This document shows, in pieces, positions 34,029 to 43,076 of a stretch of DNA of 64,000 nucleotides (its first letter is position 1; every line of letters starts with the position of its first letter). This DNA is from Kerstersia gyiorum (lineage in GTDB: Bacteria; Pseudomonadota; Gammaproteobacteria; Burkholderiales; Burkholderiaceae_B): assembly GCF_004216755.1 (NCBI RefSeq), contig NZ_SGWZ01000008.1, positions 1 through 64,000 on the forward strand. Direction: 5' to 3'. Position numbers and translations under genes: made by a program. The notes under the pieces are model-generated. The model had not been told where the DNA came from and searched no databases. It worked only from the letters and a program-made list of their open reading frames with translations.

Positions 34029-35387
34029 CTACAGACGCTTGATGAAGACCATGCTGTTGCGCGAACGGTTGTAGCTGGCCTGGCGTTCGCGTGGCAGGTC
34101 GGTGATGCCGCCCTGCACGAAGCCGCGCTTGATGAACCAGTGCGAGGTGCGGGTGGTCAGCACAAACAGGCGCTTGGAGCCGCGCTGGCGGGCCTGGGTT
34201 TCGATGTGGCGCAGGAGTTTGTCGCCGCCACCTTCGCCCTGCCATTCCGGATGGACGATCAGGCAGGCCATTTCTGCCATCTGCTCCTTGGGGAAGGCGT
34301 GCAGCGCGGCACAGCCGTAGATGACGCCATCGTGCTCCAGCACCGTGAAGTTGTCGACGTCGCGTTCGACCGTGCTCCGACCGCGCGGCACCAGCGTGCC
34401 GTCGGCTTCCAGCGGTTCGATCAGTTGCAGCAGTGCGCCGACATCGTCCAGCGTCGCGGGCCGCAGGTCGTCCAGCGTGTCTTCCACCACCATGGTGCCC
34501 ACGCCATCGTGGGTGAAGATCTCCAGCAGCACGCTGCCGTCCAGCGTGAAGGGGACGAGGTGGGCGCGGGCGACGCCGCGCTTGACCGCCAGCGAGGCAT
34601 AGCGCAGCAGGTAGGCGGTGACTTCGTCCAGTTCAGAGGAGGTCAGCAGGCTGTCGGCGTCGGCACGGGCCAGTTCGGTATCCACGCTGCCGTCCGGATT
34701 GTGAACCGTGGTGTTCTCGGTCAGGAATATGAGCTTTTCCGCACGCAGCGCCACGGCGACGCTGGTGGCGACTTCCTCGACGGCCAGGTTGAAGGCTTCG
34801 CCCGTTGGCGAAAAGCCCAGCGGCGAGATCAGGACGATGGAGTCGTGGCTGATGGCGAAACGCAGTGCGTCGACGTCGATCTTGCGCACCTTGCCGGTGT
34901 GGCCGTAATCTACGCCGTCAATGATGCCGGCCGGTCTGGCCGTGACGAAGTTGCCCGAGATGACGCGGATGTGCGATCCGGACATCGGGGTATTGGGCAA
35001 GCCCTGGCTGAATGCAGCTTCGATATCCAGGCGGATTTCGCCGGCGGCCTCTTTGGCGCATTCCAGTTCGGCGGCGTCCATGGGTTGCAGGCCCAGGCCG
35101 AAACGGTTGGCATAGCCTTTCAGCCGCAGTTGCTCGTTGACCTGCGGCCGTGAGCCATGCAGCAGCACCATGCGAATGCCCAGCGCCGAAAGCAGCGACA
35201 AGTCCTGAACCAGCGCATTGAGCGCGCCCTCCTGTACCAGCTCGCCACCGAAGGTGACGACGAAGGTCTTGCCTCGGAATGCGTGCACATAGGGAGCAAC
35301 GTCGCGGAACCATCGCACGAACTGTGCGGGCGCGAATTCGGGGGCTTCCTGGGCGGACAGGATTTCAGGCACGGGGTCGTCGGGCAT
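34029..35387 (-). CDS. argA: Amino-acid N-acetyltransferase (N-acetylglutamate synthase)
   Basis: First step of arginine synthesis. 452 residues: an N-terminal amino-acid-kinase-like domain that binds arginine for feedback inhibition (FVVTFGGELVQEGALNAL..., LLHGSRPQVNEQL) and a C-terminal GNAT acetyltransferase domain with the acetyl-CoA motif HPEWQGEGGGDKLL and LTTRTSHWFIKRGF. No clear ribosome binding site precedes the ATG. A promoter-like site and a hairpin lie upstream. Confidence 0.95.
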   Translation of the reverse strand: MPDDPVPEILSAQEAPEFAPAQFVRWFRDVAPYVHAFRGKTFVVTFGGELVQEGALNALVQDLSLLSALGIRMVLLHGSRPQVNEQLRLKGYANRFGLGLQPMDAAELECAKEAAGEIRLDIEAAFSQGLPNTPMSGSHIRVISGNFVTARPAGIIDGVDYGHTGKVRKIDVDALRFAISHDSIVLISPLGFSPTGEAFNLAVEEVATSVAVALRAEKLIFLTENTTVHNPDGSVDTELARADADSLLTSSELDEVTAYLLRYASLAVKRGVARAHLVPFTLDGSVLLEIFTHDGVGTMVVEDTLDDLRPATLDDVGALLQLIEPLEADGTLVPRGRSTVERDVDNFTVLEHDGVIYGCAALHAFPKEQMAEMACLIVHPEWQGEGGGDKLLRHIETQARQRGSKRLFVLTTRTSHWFIKRGFVQGGITDLPRERQASYNRSRNSMVFIKRL

Positions 35388-35497
35388 GTCAGGCTAGTGT
35401 TCGGAAAAAAAGTCAGACGGAGGATGGGAAGGAAACGGCATGGAGCAGGCAGACCTGACCATTGCTGGCGCGGTGGCAGTGCCAGGCGGCGCCAGTT

Positions 35498-35522
35498 AAA
35501 ACAAGGCCGGCTCGGGGCCGGC
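35498..35522 (-). other. Hairpin with short T-rich tail upstream of argA
   Basis: On the minus strand a 6-bp stem GCCGGC/GCCGGC (35522-35517, 35511-35506) with a 5-nt loop is followed by CTTGTTTT. A TATAAT-like sequence at about 35565 could start a transcript just before it, so the hairpin would lie early in the argA leader as an attenuator-like element. Weak evidence. Confidence 0.3.
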
Positions 35523-35681
35523 GACGTACGGCCAGGCAGCGGATGCAGCCTGGACAGGAAAATTATAATATCTGCCAGCGGCCAGCGTGCCGTTTGGATG
35601 CTGCAAAAATGCCACCGCCGCGCCTGAGCGCGGGCAGGGGGGCGAATCCTGCGGCATCCTTGCCAGTTCCACAGGAGTTCC

Positions 35682-38600
35682 ATGTCTGAGTCATCCGCGC
35701 CGGCCAACCGCCGCGCCGTCGTCACGCCCGAACGCGTGCTTCCCGCCATTACCTATCCGGAAGACCTGCCAGTCACCGCCCGCCGCGATGAAATCGCCCG
35801 CGCCATCCAGGCGCACCAGGTGGTGATCGTCAGCGGTGAAACCGGTTCCGGAAAAACCACGCAGCTGCCCAAGATCTGTCTGGAAATCGGCCGCGCCGCG
35901 GGCCGGAAGATGATCGGTCATACGCAGCCGCGACGCCTGGCGGCGACCTCTGTCGCCAAGCGCATCGCGGAAGAGTTGAATACCCCGCTGGGCGAGCTGG
36001 TGGGCTACCAGATCCGCTTCAATGAAAAGGCCGGGCCGGGGGCCGCGATCAAGTTGATGACGGACGGGATTTTGCTGGCGGAATCGCAGCGCGACCCACT
36101 GTTGCGCCGCTACGACACCATCATCATCGACGAGGCGCATGAGCGCAGTCTGAATATCGACTTCCTGCTGGGCTACTTGCGGCAGATTCTGCCGCGCCGT
36201 CCCGACCTGAAGCTGATCATCACCTCCGCGACCATAGACGCCGAGCGTTTCGCGACTCACTTTGCTGGCGCGGACGGAAAGCCCGCGCCTGTCATCGCGG
36301 TATCCGGGCGGCTGTATCCGGTAGAGATTCGCTATCGCCCGGTGCGTGAGGAGCAGGATGCAGAAACCGCGACGCGCCAGGCCGGCGCCGGCCGCGGCCG
36401 CGAGCGTGACGAAGAGCGCGACCTGGTCGACGCGATCGTTGACGCCGTGGATGAGTGCTCGCGCCATGGGCCGGGCGACGTTCTGGTTTTCCTGCCGGGC
36501 GAGCGCGAGATCCGCGAAGCCGCCGATGCGCTGGGCCGCCACGTGCGCGCAGGGACGGAAATCCTGCCGCTGTTTGCGCGCTTGTCCCAGGCAGAACAGG
36601 AAAGTATCTTCCGGCCGCGTGGCAATGCACGGCGTATCGTTCTGGCGACCAACGTCGCGGAAACGTCCCTGACGGTGCCGGGGATACGCTATGTGGTCGA
36701 TAGCGGCCTGGCGCGGGTCAAACGCTATTCCTGGCGCAACAAGGTCGAGCAGCTGCGCATCGAGCCCATCAGCCAGGCGTCCGCGAACCAGCGCGCCGGC
36801 CGTTGCGGCCGTGTGGGGCCGGGCGTTTGCATACGCCTGTACGACGAAGGCGATTTCAATTCGCGCGCGCCGTTCACCGACCCTGAAATCCTGCGTTCCT
36901 CACTGGCGGCAGTGATCCTGCGCATGAAGGCGCTGGGGCTGGATGACATCGAAACCTTTCCCTTCGTCGAGCCGCCCACCGGGCGCGCCGTGGCGGATGG
37001 CTATCAGTTGCTGCAGGAGCTGGGTGCACTGGATGATGCCAATGCGCTGACGCGTACCGGGCGCGATCTGGCCAAATTGCCACTGGACCCGCGCGTCGGG
37101 CGCATGATCCTGGCGGCGCGCCATGAACAATGCCTGGCGGAAATGCTGATAATTGCGTCCGCGTTGTCGGTACAGGACCCGCGTGACCGGCCATTGGCCG
37201 AACGCGAGGCGGCTGAAGCCGCGCAGGCGCGTTTCCAGGACGAAAAGTCCGAATTCGTGTCTTACCTGAAATTGTGGCGCTGGTATGGCGAGCAGGCCGC
37301 CAGCGGCCTGTCGCAGCGCAAGCAGGCGGGCGTCTTGCGCCAGCATTTTCTTTCGCCGCTGCGCATGCGCGAGTGGCGAGATGTGCATAGCCAATTGCTG
37401 GCGCTGGTGCAGGAACACGAATGGCGCATCAATAGCGCCGAGGCCACCTACGAACAATTGCACCGCGCCCTGCTGGCCGGCCTGCTGGGCAATATAGGCC
37501 TGCGCGGCGAAGAGGGCGGGCAGTACCAGGGCGCGCGCGAGATTCGCTTCCTGGTCCATCCAGGTTCGCGCATGGCGAAGAAGGGCGGGCGCTGGGTACT
37601 GGCGGGCGAGCTGGTTGAAACCACGCGCCTGTATGCGCGTTGCGTGGCCCGCATCGAGCCGACCTGGGTGGAATCGGTAGGCAGCCATTTGCTGCGCCGC
37701 AGCTGGTCCGACCCGCGCTGGGAAAAGAAAACCGGCCAGGTGGTCGCCAACGAACGCGCCACGCTGTATGGCTTGCCTATCTATACCGGCAGGCGCGTGC
37801 AGTATGGCCGGGTCAATGCCGCGCATGCGCGCGAGCTGTTCATCCAGCAGGCTCTGGTGCCGGGCGAGATCGACACCAAGGCCGATTTCGTGGCGCGCAA
37901 CCGCAAGCTGATCGCTCAGATCGAAAAGCTGGAACACCAGTCGCGCCGTCCGGACATCCTGGTGGATGACACACTGATTGCCGCTTTCTATGACCGTTTG
38001 CTGCCTGAAGGCATCAGCCAGACGGCGGCGTTGGAAAAATGGTATGCAGGGCTGTCGCGCGAGCAGGCGCAGGCCCTGCTGCTGCGGCGTGAAGACCTGA
38101 TGCGCCACGAAGCGGCGGGTGTGACGACCGATGTTTTCCCCAAGCAGGTGGAGTGGGCCGGCGTTTCCATGGCGCTGTCGTATCACTTCGAACCGGGTTC
38201 CCCCAAGGATGGCGTGACGCTTTCGGTCCCGTTGTTCGCGTTGAACCAGCTGGATGCGCAGCGCTGCGAATGGCTGGTGCCGGGCATGCTCAAGGAAAAG
38301 GTGCATTTGCTGCTGAAATCGTTGCCGCAGAAGATGCGGCGCCATTGCGTGCCATTGCCCCAGTACGCTGCCGACTTCTATGAACGCTGGTTCGAGCGTC
38401 TGGAGAACCCTGGCATGGGGCTGCTGGAGGCGCTGGCGGCGGACATGTGGGAACAGGTGAAGGTACGTCCGGCGCCCGGCGATTTCAAGCTGGAAACCTT
38501 GCCGCCGCATTTGTTCATGAACTTTCGCCTGGTGGATGAACATGGCCGCATGCTGGCAGCCGGACGCAATCTGGATGCGATACGCGCCGAACACGGGCGC

Positions 38601-39512
38601 CAGGCGCAGAATCAGTTCCAACAGGTGGCGGCACGCGATGCCGGAGTTTCTGAAGCGCTGGCGCACGAGGATATCAGCAGCTGGAGTTTCGGCGAGCTGC
38701 CCGAAGTCATGGAAATCCGCAGAAAGGGCCAGGCTGTCATTGGTTATCCGGCGCTGGTGGACAACGGCCAGACTTGCGACCTGGATGTCTTCGACGATCC
38801 GCAGGAAGCGCGCCGGCGTCACCGGCAAGGCCTGTTGCGGCTGTTCCGCGTGGCGCTGAAGGAGCAGGTCAAGTTCCAGGAAAAGAATCTGCGCGACCTC
38901 AACAAAATGGGCATGCTTTACCTGCCGCTGGGCACGGTGGAGGAACTGCGTGACCAGTTGCTGGATTGCGCCTTGTCGCAGGCTTGCCTGGCCGAACCCT
39001 GGCCCGTGAATGCCGATGAGTTCGCAAACCGCGTGACCGAAGGCAAGGGCCGGCTGGGCCTGCTGGCGCAGGAAGTGGCACGCCTGGTCAATGATGTCCT
39101 GACGGAATGGACGGCGCTGCAGCGTAAATTGCCGCAAGCCAAGGCGCATGCCCAGGCCTACGCCGATTTGCAGCAACAGCAGCAGGCTTTGGTGCATCGC
39201 TGGTTCATTCGTGATACACCCTATGCGCAGCTCAAGCATTTTCCGCGCTATCTGAAGGCGGCAGTGGCACGTATCGACAAGTTGCGGGCGGACCCGGCGC
39301 GGGATGCCAAACTGCTGGCGGAATTCGCCACGCTCAACACCCTCTGGCAGCGCGAGAGGGCGGCTCGCAAGGGCGCGCCTGATGCGCGCCTGGACGAGTT
39401 TCGCTGGCTGCTCGAAGAGTTGCGCGTGGCCTTGTTCGCGCAGGAGCTGCGTACGCCCATGCCGGTTTCGGTCAAGCGCCTGCAGAAAGCCTGGGAATCG
39501 TTGCGGCGTTGA
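35682..39512 (+). CDS. hrpA: ATP-dependent RNA helicase HrpA
   Basis: 1,276-residue DEAH-box helicase, the usual length for long HrpA. Walker A SGETGSGKTT (51-60), DEAH box in IIIDEAHERSLNIDFLLGYL, motif III ITSATID, motif V ATNVAETSLTVPGIRYVVDSG and motif VI QRAGRCGRVGPG. Then a ratchet/OB-fold region and the C-terminal DUF3418 domain. E. coli HrpA acts on stalled ribosomes. CAGGAG ribosome binding site. Confidence 0.96.
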   Translation: MSESSAPANRRAVVTPERVLPAITYPEDLPVTARRDEIARAIQAHQVVIVSGETGSGKTTQLPKICLEIGRAAGRKMIGHTQPRRLAATSVAKRIAEELNTPLGELVGYQIRFNEKAGPGAAIKLMTDGILLAESQRDPLLRRYDTIIIDEAHERSLNIDFLLGYLRQILPRRPDLKLIITSATIDAERFATHFAGADGKPAPVIAVSGRLYPVEIRYRPVREEQDAETATRQAGAGRGRERDEERDLVDAIVDAVDECSRHGPGDVLVFLPGEREIREAADALGRHVRAGTEILPLFARLSQAEQESIFRPRGNARRIVLATNVAETSLTVPGIRYVVDSGLARVKRYSWRNKVEQLRIEPISQASANQRAGRCGRVGPGVCIRLYDEGDFNSRAPFTDPEILRSSLAAVILRMKALGLDDIETFPFVEPPTGRAVADGYQLLQELGALDDANALTRTGRDLAKLPLDPRVGRMILAARHEQCLAEMLIIASALSVQDPRDRPLAEREAAEAAQARFQDEKSEFVSYLKLWRWYGEQAASGLSQRKQAGVLRQHFLSPLRMREWRDVHSQLLALVQEHEWRINSAEATYEQLHRALLAGLLGNIGLRGEEGGQYQGAREIRFLVHPGSRMAKKGGRWVLAGELVETTRLYARCVARIEPTWVESVGSHLLRRSWSDPRWEKKTGQVVANERATLYGLPIYTGRRVQYGRVNAAHARELFIQQALVPGEIDTKADFVARNRKLIAQIEKLEHQSRRPDILVDDTLIAAFYDRLLPEGISQTAALEKWYAGLSREQAQALLLRREDLMRHEAAGVTTDVFPKQVEWAGVSMALSYHFEPGSPKDGVTLSVPLFALNQLDAQRCEWLVPGMLKEKVHLLLKSLPQKMRRHCVPLPQYAADFYERWFERLENPGMGLLEALAADMWEQVKVRPAPGDFKLETLPPHLFMNFRLVDEHGRMLAAGRNLDAIRAEHGRQAQNQFQQVAARDAGVSEALAHEDISSWSFGELPEVMEIRRKGQAVIGYPALVDNGQTCDLDVFDDPQEARRRHRQGLLRLFRVALKEQVKFQEKNLRDLNKMGMLYLPLGTVEELRDQLLDCALSQACLAEPWPVNADEFANRVTEGKGRLGLLAQEVARLVNDVLTEWTALQRKLPQAKAHAQAYADLQQQQQALVHRWFIRDTPYAQLKHFPRYLKAAVARIDKLRADPARDAKLLAEFATLNTLWQRERAARKGAPDARLDEFRWLLEELRVALFAQELRTPMPVSVKRLQKAWESLRR

Positions 39513-39592
39513 CGCCGCGCTGGCGGGGCTGTTCCCGCCGTTATCGCACCAAGAACCTGATCCCGTCCGGGACTCGATGCAAAGGAGAGAAA

Positions 39593-40285
39593 ATGGGCCA
39601 GTTCATTCAGATCGAATCGCGTGACGGTTTTCGCCTGCCCGTCTATGAGGCAAGGCCGGCAGGCACGCCGCGCGGCGCCATCGTGGTCATCCAGGAAATT
39701 TTTGGCGTCAATGCCCATATCCAGGCGGTGGCCGATGGCTATGCCCAGGAAGGCTACCTGGCGCTGGCGCCCGCTATTTTCGAGCGCCTGGAGGCCGGTG
39801 TGGACATGGGCTATGCGCCCGAGGACATGAAGCGCGGCGTGGCCCTGAAGGCGGCGCTTGAAGGCCAGGCACAGGCGTCTGCTGGCGACATACAGGCGGT
39901 GATCAGCTACGCCGGCCAGGCAGCAGGCGGCAAGGTTGGCATCGTGGGCTTCTGCTATGGCGGCCTGATTGCCTGGCGCGCGGCCGAACAGGCTGATGGA
40001 CTGGCTGCGGCAGTGGCCTATTATGGCGGTGGCGTGACGACCCCTGCCGAGGTGGGGCGGACACCCAAGGTGCCGGTGCTGGCCCATTTCGGTGAACGCG
40101 ATACGCATATCCCGCTGGATGGCGTCGAAGCATTCCGTCAGCAGCAAAGCGGACGTGACGTCGAGGTTCATGTCTACGCTGCCGATCATGGCTTCAATTG
40201 CGATCACCGTGGCGCTTTCGATGCCGACGCGGCGCGCCTGGCCAAACAACGCACGCTGGATTTCTTCGCCCGCCACCTGGGCTGA
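39593..40285 (+). CDS. Dienelactone hydrolase-family protein
   Basis: 230-residue alpha/beta hydrolase from ATG 39593 behind AAAGGAG. The catalytic triad is probably Cys121 (GFCYGG), Asp170 (GERDTHIP) and His199 (ADHGFNCD). The cysteine nucleophile is typical of carboxymethylenebutenolidase, but no chlorocatechol genes are nearby; many housekeeping homologues have unknown substrates. Confidence 0.9.
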   Translation: MGQFIQIESRDGFRLPVYEARPAGTPRGAIVVIQEIFGVNAHIQAVADGYAQEGYLALAPAIFERLEAGVDMGYAPEDMKRGVALKAALEGQAQASAGDIQAVISYAGQAAGGKVGIVGFCYGGLIAWRAAEQADGLAAAVAYYGGGVTTPAEVGRTPKVPVLAHFGERDTHIPLDGVEAFRQQQSGRDVEVHVYAADHGFNCDHRGAFDADAARLAKQRTLDFFARHLG

Positions 40286-40546
40286 TCCCGCCCTTGAGGC
40301 GCCGGCCGTTCTGGCTGGTGCCAGCTTTCCTCCGTCTTTACCTGCCTTGCTTGCCCCGCGCCTGATGTCCTGGCCGGGGCTGGGCCGGCTGTGTCCGTCC
40401 GTCGCGCCAGCGTTGCGAGACCAGGAGGCGGCAAAGACGCGTCACAGAGCCGTCATCTACGGCGCTTAGCATATGCCCATCTCTGCCGGGAACGATGTCC
40501 CTGTTCCGCAAGGTCCGGGAGCTCGTTCCATCGTGCATGCGTGCAT

Positions 40547-41299
40547 ATGCCAGGTCATTTCAAGCTAGGCAATTTCTTGTTCCGTTCCGGCCAGGCTGCG
40601 CAGCGCTTCCTGGTGGCGGCGAGCCTGGCAGGACTGGTGGTCGCGGCGGCGAATGCAGCACCCGGGGTCCGTCCACCTGTCTCCATGCTTTCCGTGAATA
40701 TCCATTTCGATATCCCCGCGCAGCCGCTGGCCGAAGCCCTCCAGGCTTATGGGGACGCGACACAGCTATCGGTACTGGCGCCCAGCGGGCTGCTGCGCGG
40801 CCGCATGTCCACGCCGGTGCACGGCGATCATACCGCGCAGCAGGCCATTGAGTTGCTGTTGACGGGCACCGGCCTGCAGGCCCGTTTTCCGGGTGGCGAT
40901 GCGGTCACTGTGCAGGCGCCGGACCTGCGTGCGCAGCATGCGCCGGCGTCGGGCGCAGGGCAGGCCGTCGATGAAGTCGATGGCGTCGGCAATCGTCTGC
41001 ATGCGGGCTATGTCGCACAGATACAGCGGCGCGTTATCGGTGCGCTATGCGAGCGTCCGGCCACCCGGCCCGGCACCTACCGCATGGCCTTGCGATTTCA
41101 TGTTGCGTCGTCTGGCGCTGTCGACGGCCTGCGTCATGCCGGCGGCAGCGGCAGCGCCGCGCGCGATGCTGCCATTCTTGCGAGCGTTGGCCGGCTGCGC
41201 CTGGACCCGCCGCCGCCAGATCTGCCCCAACCCATTACCTTGCTGGTGCGGCCCGACCAGCCTGGCGTACGCAACGCCTGTGCGCAGCCGGGAGGATGA
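40547..41299 (+). CDS. Exported STN-TonB hybrid protein (VreA-like signalling component)
   Basis: 250 residues. Signal or anchor segment at about 18-38 ending AANA; a secretin/TonB short N-terminal (STN) domain at about 48-126 (VNIHFDIPAQPLAEALQAYG ... TAQQAIELLLTGTGLQARF), the module by which TonB-dependent transducers contact FecR proteins; then at 153-238 a TonB C-terminal-like domain (YVAQIQRRVIGALCERP ... YRMALRFHVASSGAV). There is no beta-barrel. The design resembles Pseudomonas VreA as I recall it. The ATG at 40547 lacks a good ribosome binding site and the frame extends upstream, so the start is uncertain. The stop overlaps the region preceding the sigma gene. Confidence 0.75.
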   Translation: MPGHFKLGNFLFRSGQAAQRFLVAASLAGLVVAAANAAPGVRPPVSMLSVNIHFDIPAQPLAEALQAYGDATQLSVLAPSGLLRGRMSTPVHGDHTAQQAIELLLTGTGLQARFPGGDAVTVQAPDLRAQHAPASGAGQAVDEVDGVGNRLHAGYVAQIQRRVIGALCERPATRPGTYRMALRFHVASSGAVDGLRHAGGSGSAARDAAILASVGRLRLDPPPPDLPQPITLLVRPDQPGVRNACAQPGG

Positions 41300-41301
41300 G
41301 C

Positions 41302-41841
41302 ATGGGCGAAGCAGTGGGAGCACGCCTGCAATCGTTGCTGGTGTCGCGTTATGTGCAGTTGCGCCGCAAGCTCGAGCGCATCGTGGGTTCCAGTGATGGC
41401 GCGCAGGATGCCTTGCAGGAAACGTGGCTGCGCCTGCATAGCGTTGATGGTGCCACGGTCGTCAAGAATCCCGAGGCCTATCTGTTGCGCATCGCCGTCA
41501 ATGCTGCGGCGCGCGATCATCGCCATGCCGGTGCACTGCTGAGCGAACAGGACGTCGAGGCCATGTTCCAGGTTCCCGACGAGTTGGCCGACCCGGCGCG
41601 GATTACGGCGGCACGCAGCGAGATCGAAGTGCTGGAGAAGGTCTTGCGCCAGTTGAGTCCGCGCTGCCGGGCAATATTCATGGCGGCGCGCCTGGATGGT
41701 ATGCTCAACCGGGAAATCGCCGATCACTTCGGTGTTTCCCTCAGTCTGGTGGAAAAAGAGCTGAGCCACGCGTTGCGTCTGTGCCAGCAGGCCACCGAGC
41801 GTTCCGCGACGCAGCGCCGCCAGGGCGGACGCGGCCTGTGA
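41302..41841 (+). CDS. FecI-type ECF sigma factor
   Basis: 179 residues from ATG 41302, which GGAGG (41291-41295) serves at 6-bp spacing; an earlier ATG at 41296 sits too close to it. Sigma region 2 spans about 15-75 (VQLRRKLERIVGSSDGAQDALQETWLRL) and region 4 about 110-165 (LRQLSPRCRAIFMAARLDGMLNREIADHFGVSLSLVEKEL). It is encoded directly after the STN-TonB protein and before its likely anti-sigma factor, and should drive the giant exoprotein gene. Confidence 0.9.
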   Translation: MGEAVGARLQSLLVSRYVQLRRKLERIVGSSDGAQDALQETWLRLHSVDGATVVKNPEAYLLRIAVNAAARDHRHAGALLSEQDVEAMFQVPDELADPARITAARSEIEVLEKVLRQLSPRCRAIFMAARLDGMLNREIADHFGVSLSLVEKELSHALRLCQQATERSATQRRQGGRGL

Positions 41842-41866
41842 CGGCCCTATCGTTTGGATTTCAGGC

Positions 41867-42952
41867 ATGGCCGACCCCGATCTTCCTTCATCTCCCATAG
41901 CATCCGAGCCCGCTGCTGCGCCCACGCCGGTTGCCACGGATGCATCTGGAGCGGCAGCGCCGGGCGCCGATGCCAGTCACGCGGCTGCTGCGCTGCAGGA
42001 ACAGGCTACCCAGTGGTTGCTGCGCCTGCGTTCGGGGCGCGCCACGGTGGAAGATGCGCGGGCGTTTGCCTTGTGGCGCGCCCAAAGTCCGGCCCATGAA
42101 GCGGCGGCACAGGCGCTTGGCCAAGTGCTGAAAACCGGCAGGCTGGCGGCAGCGCGGGTGGCTCGCGACGCGTCGGTGCCCGCCTGGCGCGGGCGTCGCT
42201 GGTCGCCTGCCAGAACGGGTTGGCAGCCAGCTCGCCGCGCTTTGCTTGCTGGTGCGTTGGGGGCCGGCGGTGCCTGGCTGGTGGTGCGTCCGCCCCTGGG
42301 CCTATGGCCGGCGCTGGGGGAGTTCACTGCCGATTTCCGTACCGGCGCGGGCGAGCAGCGCGAACTGACGCTGGGCGAGGGGATGGACGTGGCGATGAAT
42401 ACCCGGACTCTGATCAATCTGGGCGCCGCCGAAGGCGCCCAGCGGCGCGTGGAACTGGTGGCGGGCGAGGCGGAGTTTTTCGCAGACCTGCCGGCCCTGC
42501 AAGCGCCACGGTCTATCCAGGCCGGGGCAGGGGTGTTGCGCGTGCAGCATGCGCGCCTGAACCTGCGCCATCTGGATGGCCGTACGGCGGTCAGTTGCCT
42601 GGAAGGACAAGCCGAGCTGCTGCACCCGCAACGCCAGCTGCTGCTGTCCGCCGGGCAGCAACTGCATTACGACGGGCGCGGCCTTGCTGCCGTGACGTCG
42701 CTGGATGCCAGCCAGGTATCGGCCTGGCGCCAGGGCATCCTGCAATTCGACGATGCGTCGCTGGCGGATGTCGTGGCCGAACTGAATCGCTACCGCCAGG
42801 GCCGCATCCTGCTGCGTGACAGCGATCTTGGCCGCATGCGGGTGCAGGCCCGGTTTTCAGTGGCCAGGCTGGACGAGGCGCTTAACCAGATCAGCGATAT
42901 GGCGGGTGGCCGCGTGACGCGCCTGCCAGGGGGCATCGTCCTGCTGGGATAG
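41867..42952 (+). CDS. FecR-family anti-sigma factor / sigma regulator
   Basis: 361 residues. An Ala/Pro-rich start, then a cytoplasmic DUF4880-type sigma-binding domain (about 43-85, LQEQATQWLLRLRSG ... ALWRAQSPAHEAA), one membrane segment (about 124-142), the periplasmic FecR domain (about 155-250, FRTGAGEQRELTLGEGMDVAMNTRTLI) and a C-terminal STN-like domain (290-360). It would hold the sigma factor until the STN-TonB protein signals from the periplasm. Confidence 0.9.
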   Translation: MADPDLPSSPIASEPAAAPTPVATDASGAAAPGADASHAAAALQEQATQWLLRLRSGRATVEDARAFALWRAQSPAHEAAAQALGQVLKTGRLAAARVARDASVPAWRGRRWSPARTGWQPARRALLAGALGAGGAWLVVRPPLGLWPALGEFTADFRTGAGEQRELTLGEGMDVAMNTRTLINLGAAEGAQRRVELVAGEAEFFADLPALQAPRSIQAGAGVLRVQHARLNLRHLDGRTAVSCLEGQAELLHPQRQLLLSAGQQLHYDGRGLAAVTSLDASQVSAWRQGILQFDDASLADVVAELNRYRQGRILLRDSDLGRMRVQARFSVARLDEALNQISDMAGGRVTRLPGGIVLLG

Positions 42953-42968
42953 CGGTATTTCCAGGGCA

Positions 42969-42996
42969 GGACAAAAAATTTATGAGGCTTTGTCTG
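42969..42996 (+). promoter_or_regulatory. Candidate FecI-type promoter of the giant exoprotein gene
   Basis: GGACAA (42969-42974), 16 bp, TGTCTG (42991-42996), resembling the E. coli fecA promoter (GGAAAT-N17-TGTCCT). It lies 17 bp after the fecR stop and 80 bp before the chosen start codon. Suggestive only. Confidence 0.35.
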
Positions 42997-43076
42997 GCTC
43001 GATGACTCTAGATAGCAGATGGCACGGATTCGTGGTCCGGTTGCCTGCGCAAACAGTCTTCAAGGAAGCCCGCTGC

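Noticed and set aside
36900..39239. A 779-codon open frame antisense to hrpA
   Set aside because: Same antisense artefact; no motif and no ribosome binding site.
39522..39539. GGCGGG/CCCGCC hairpin after hrpA as an intrinsic terminator
   Set aside because: The 6-bp stem lacks a T run, and such GC stems are common by chance here.
40489..40507. GGAAC-N9-GTTCC inverted repeat before the STN-TonB gene as an operator or stress-sigma promoter
   Set aside because: Only 5 bp per arm; spacing to a GTC -10 element does not fit known ECF promoters.
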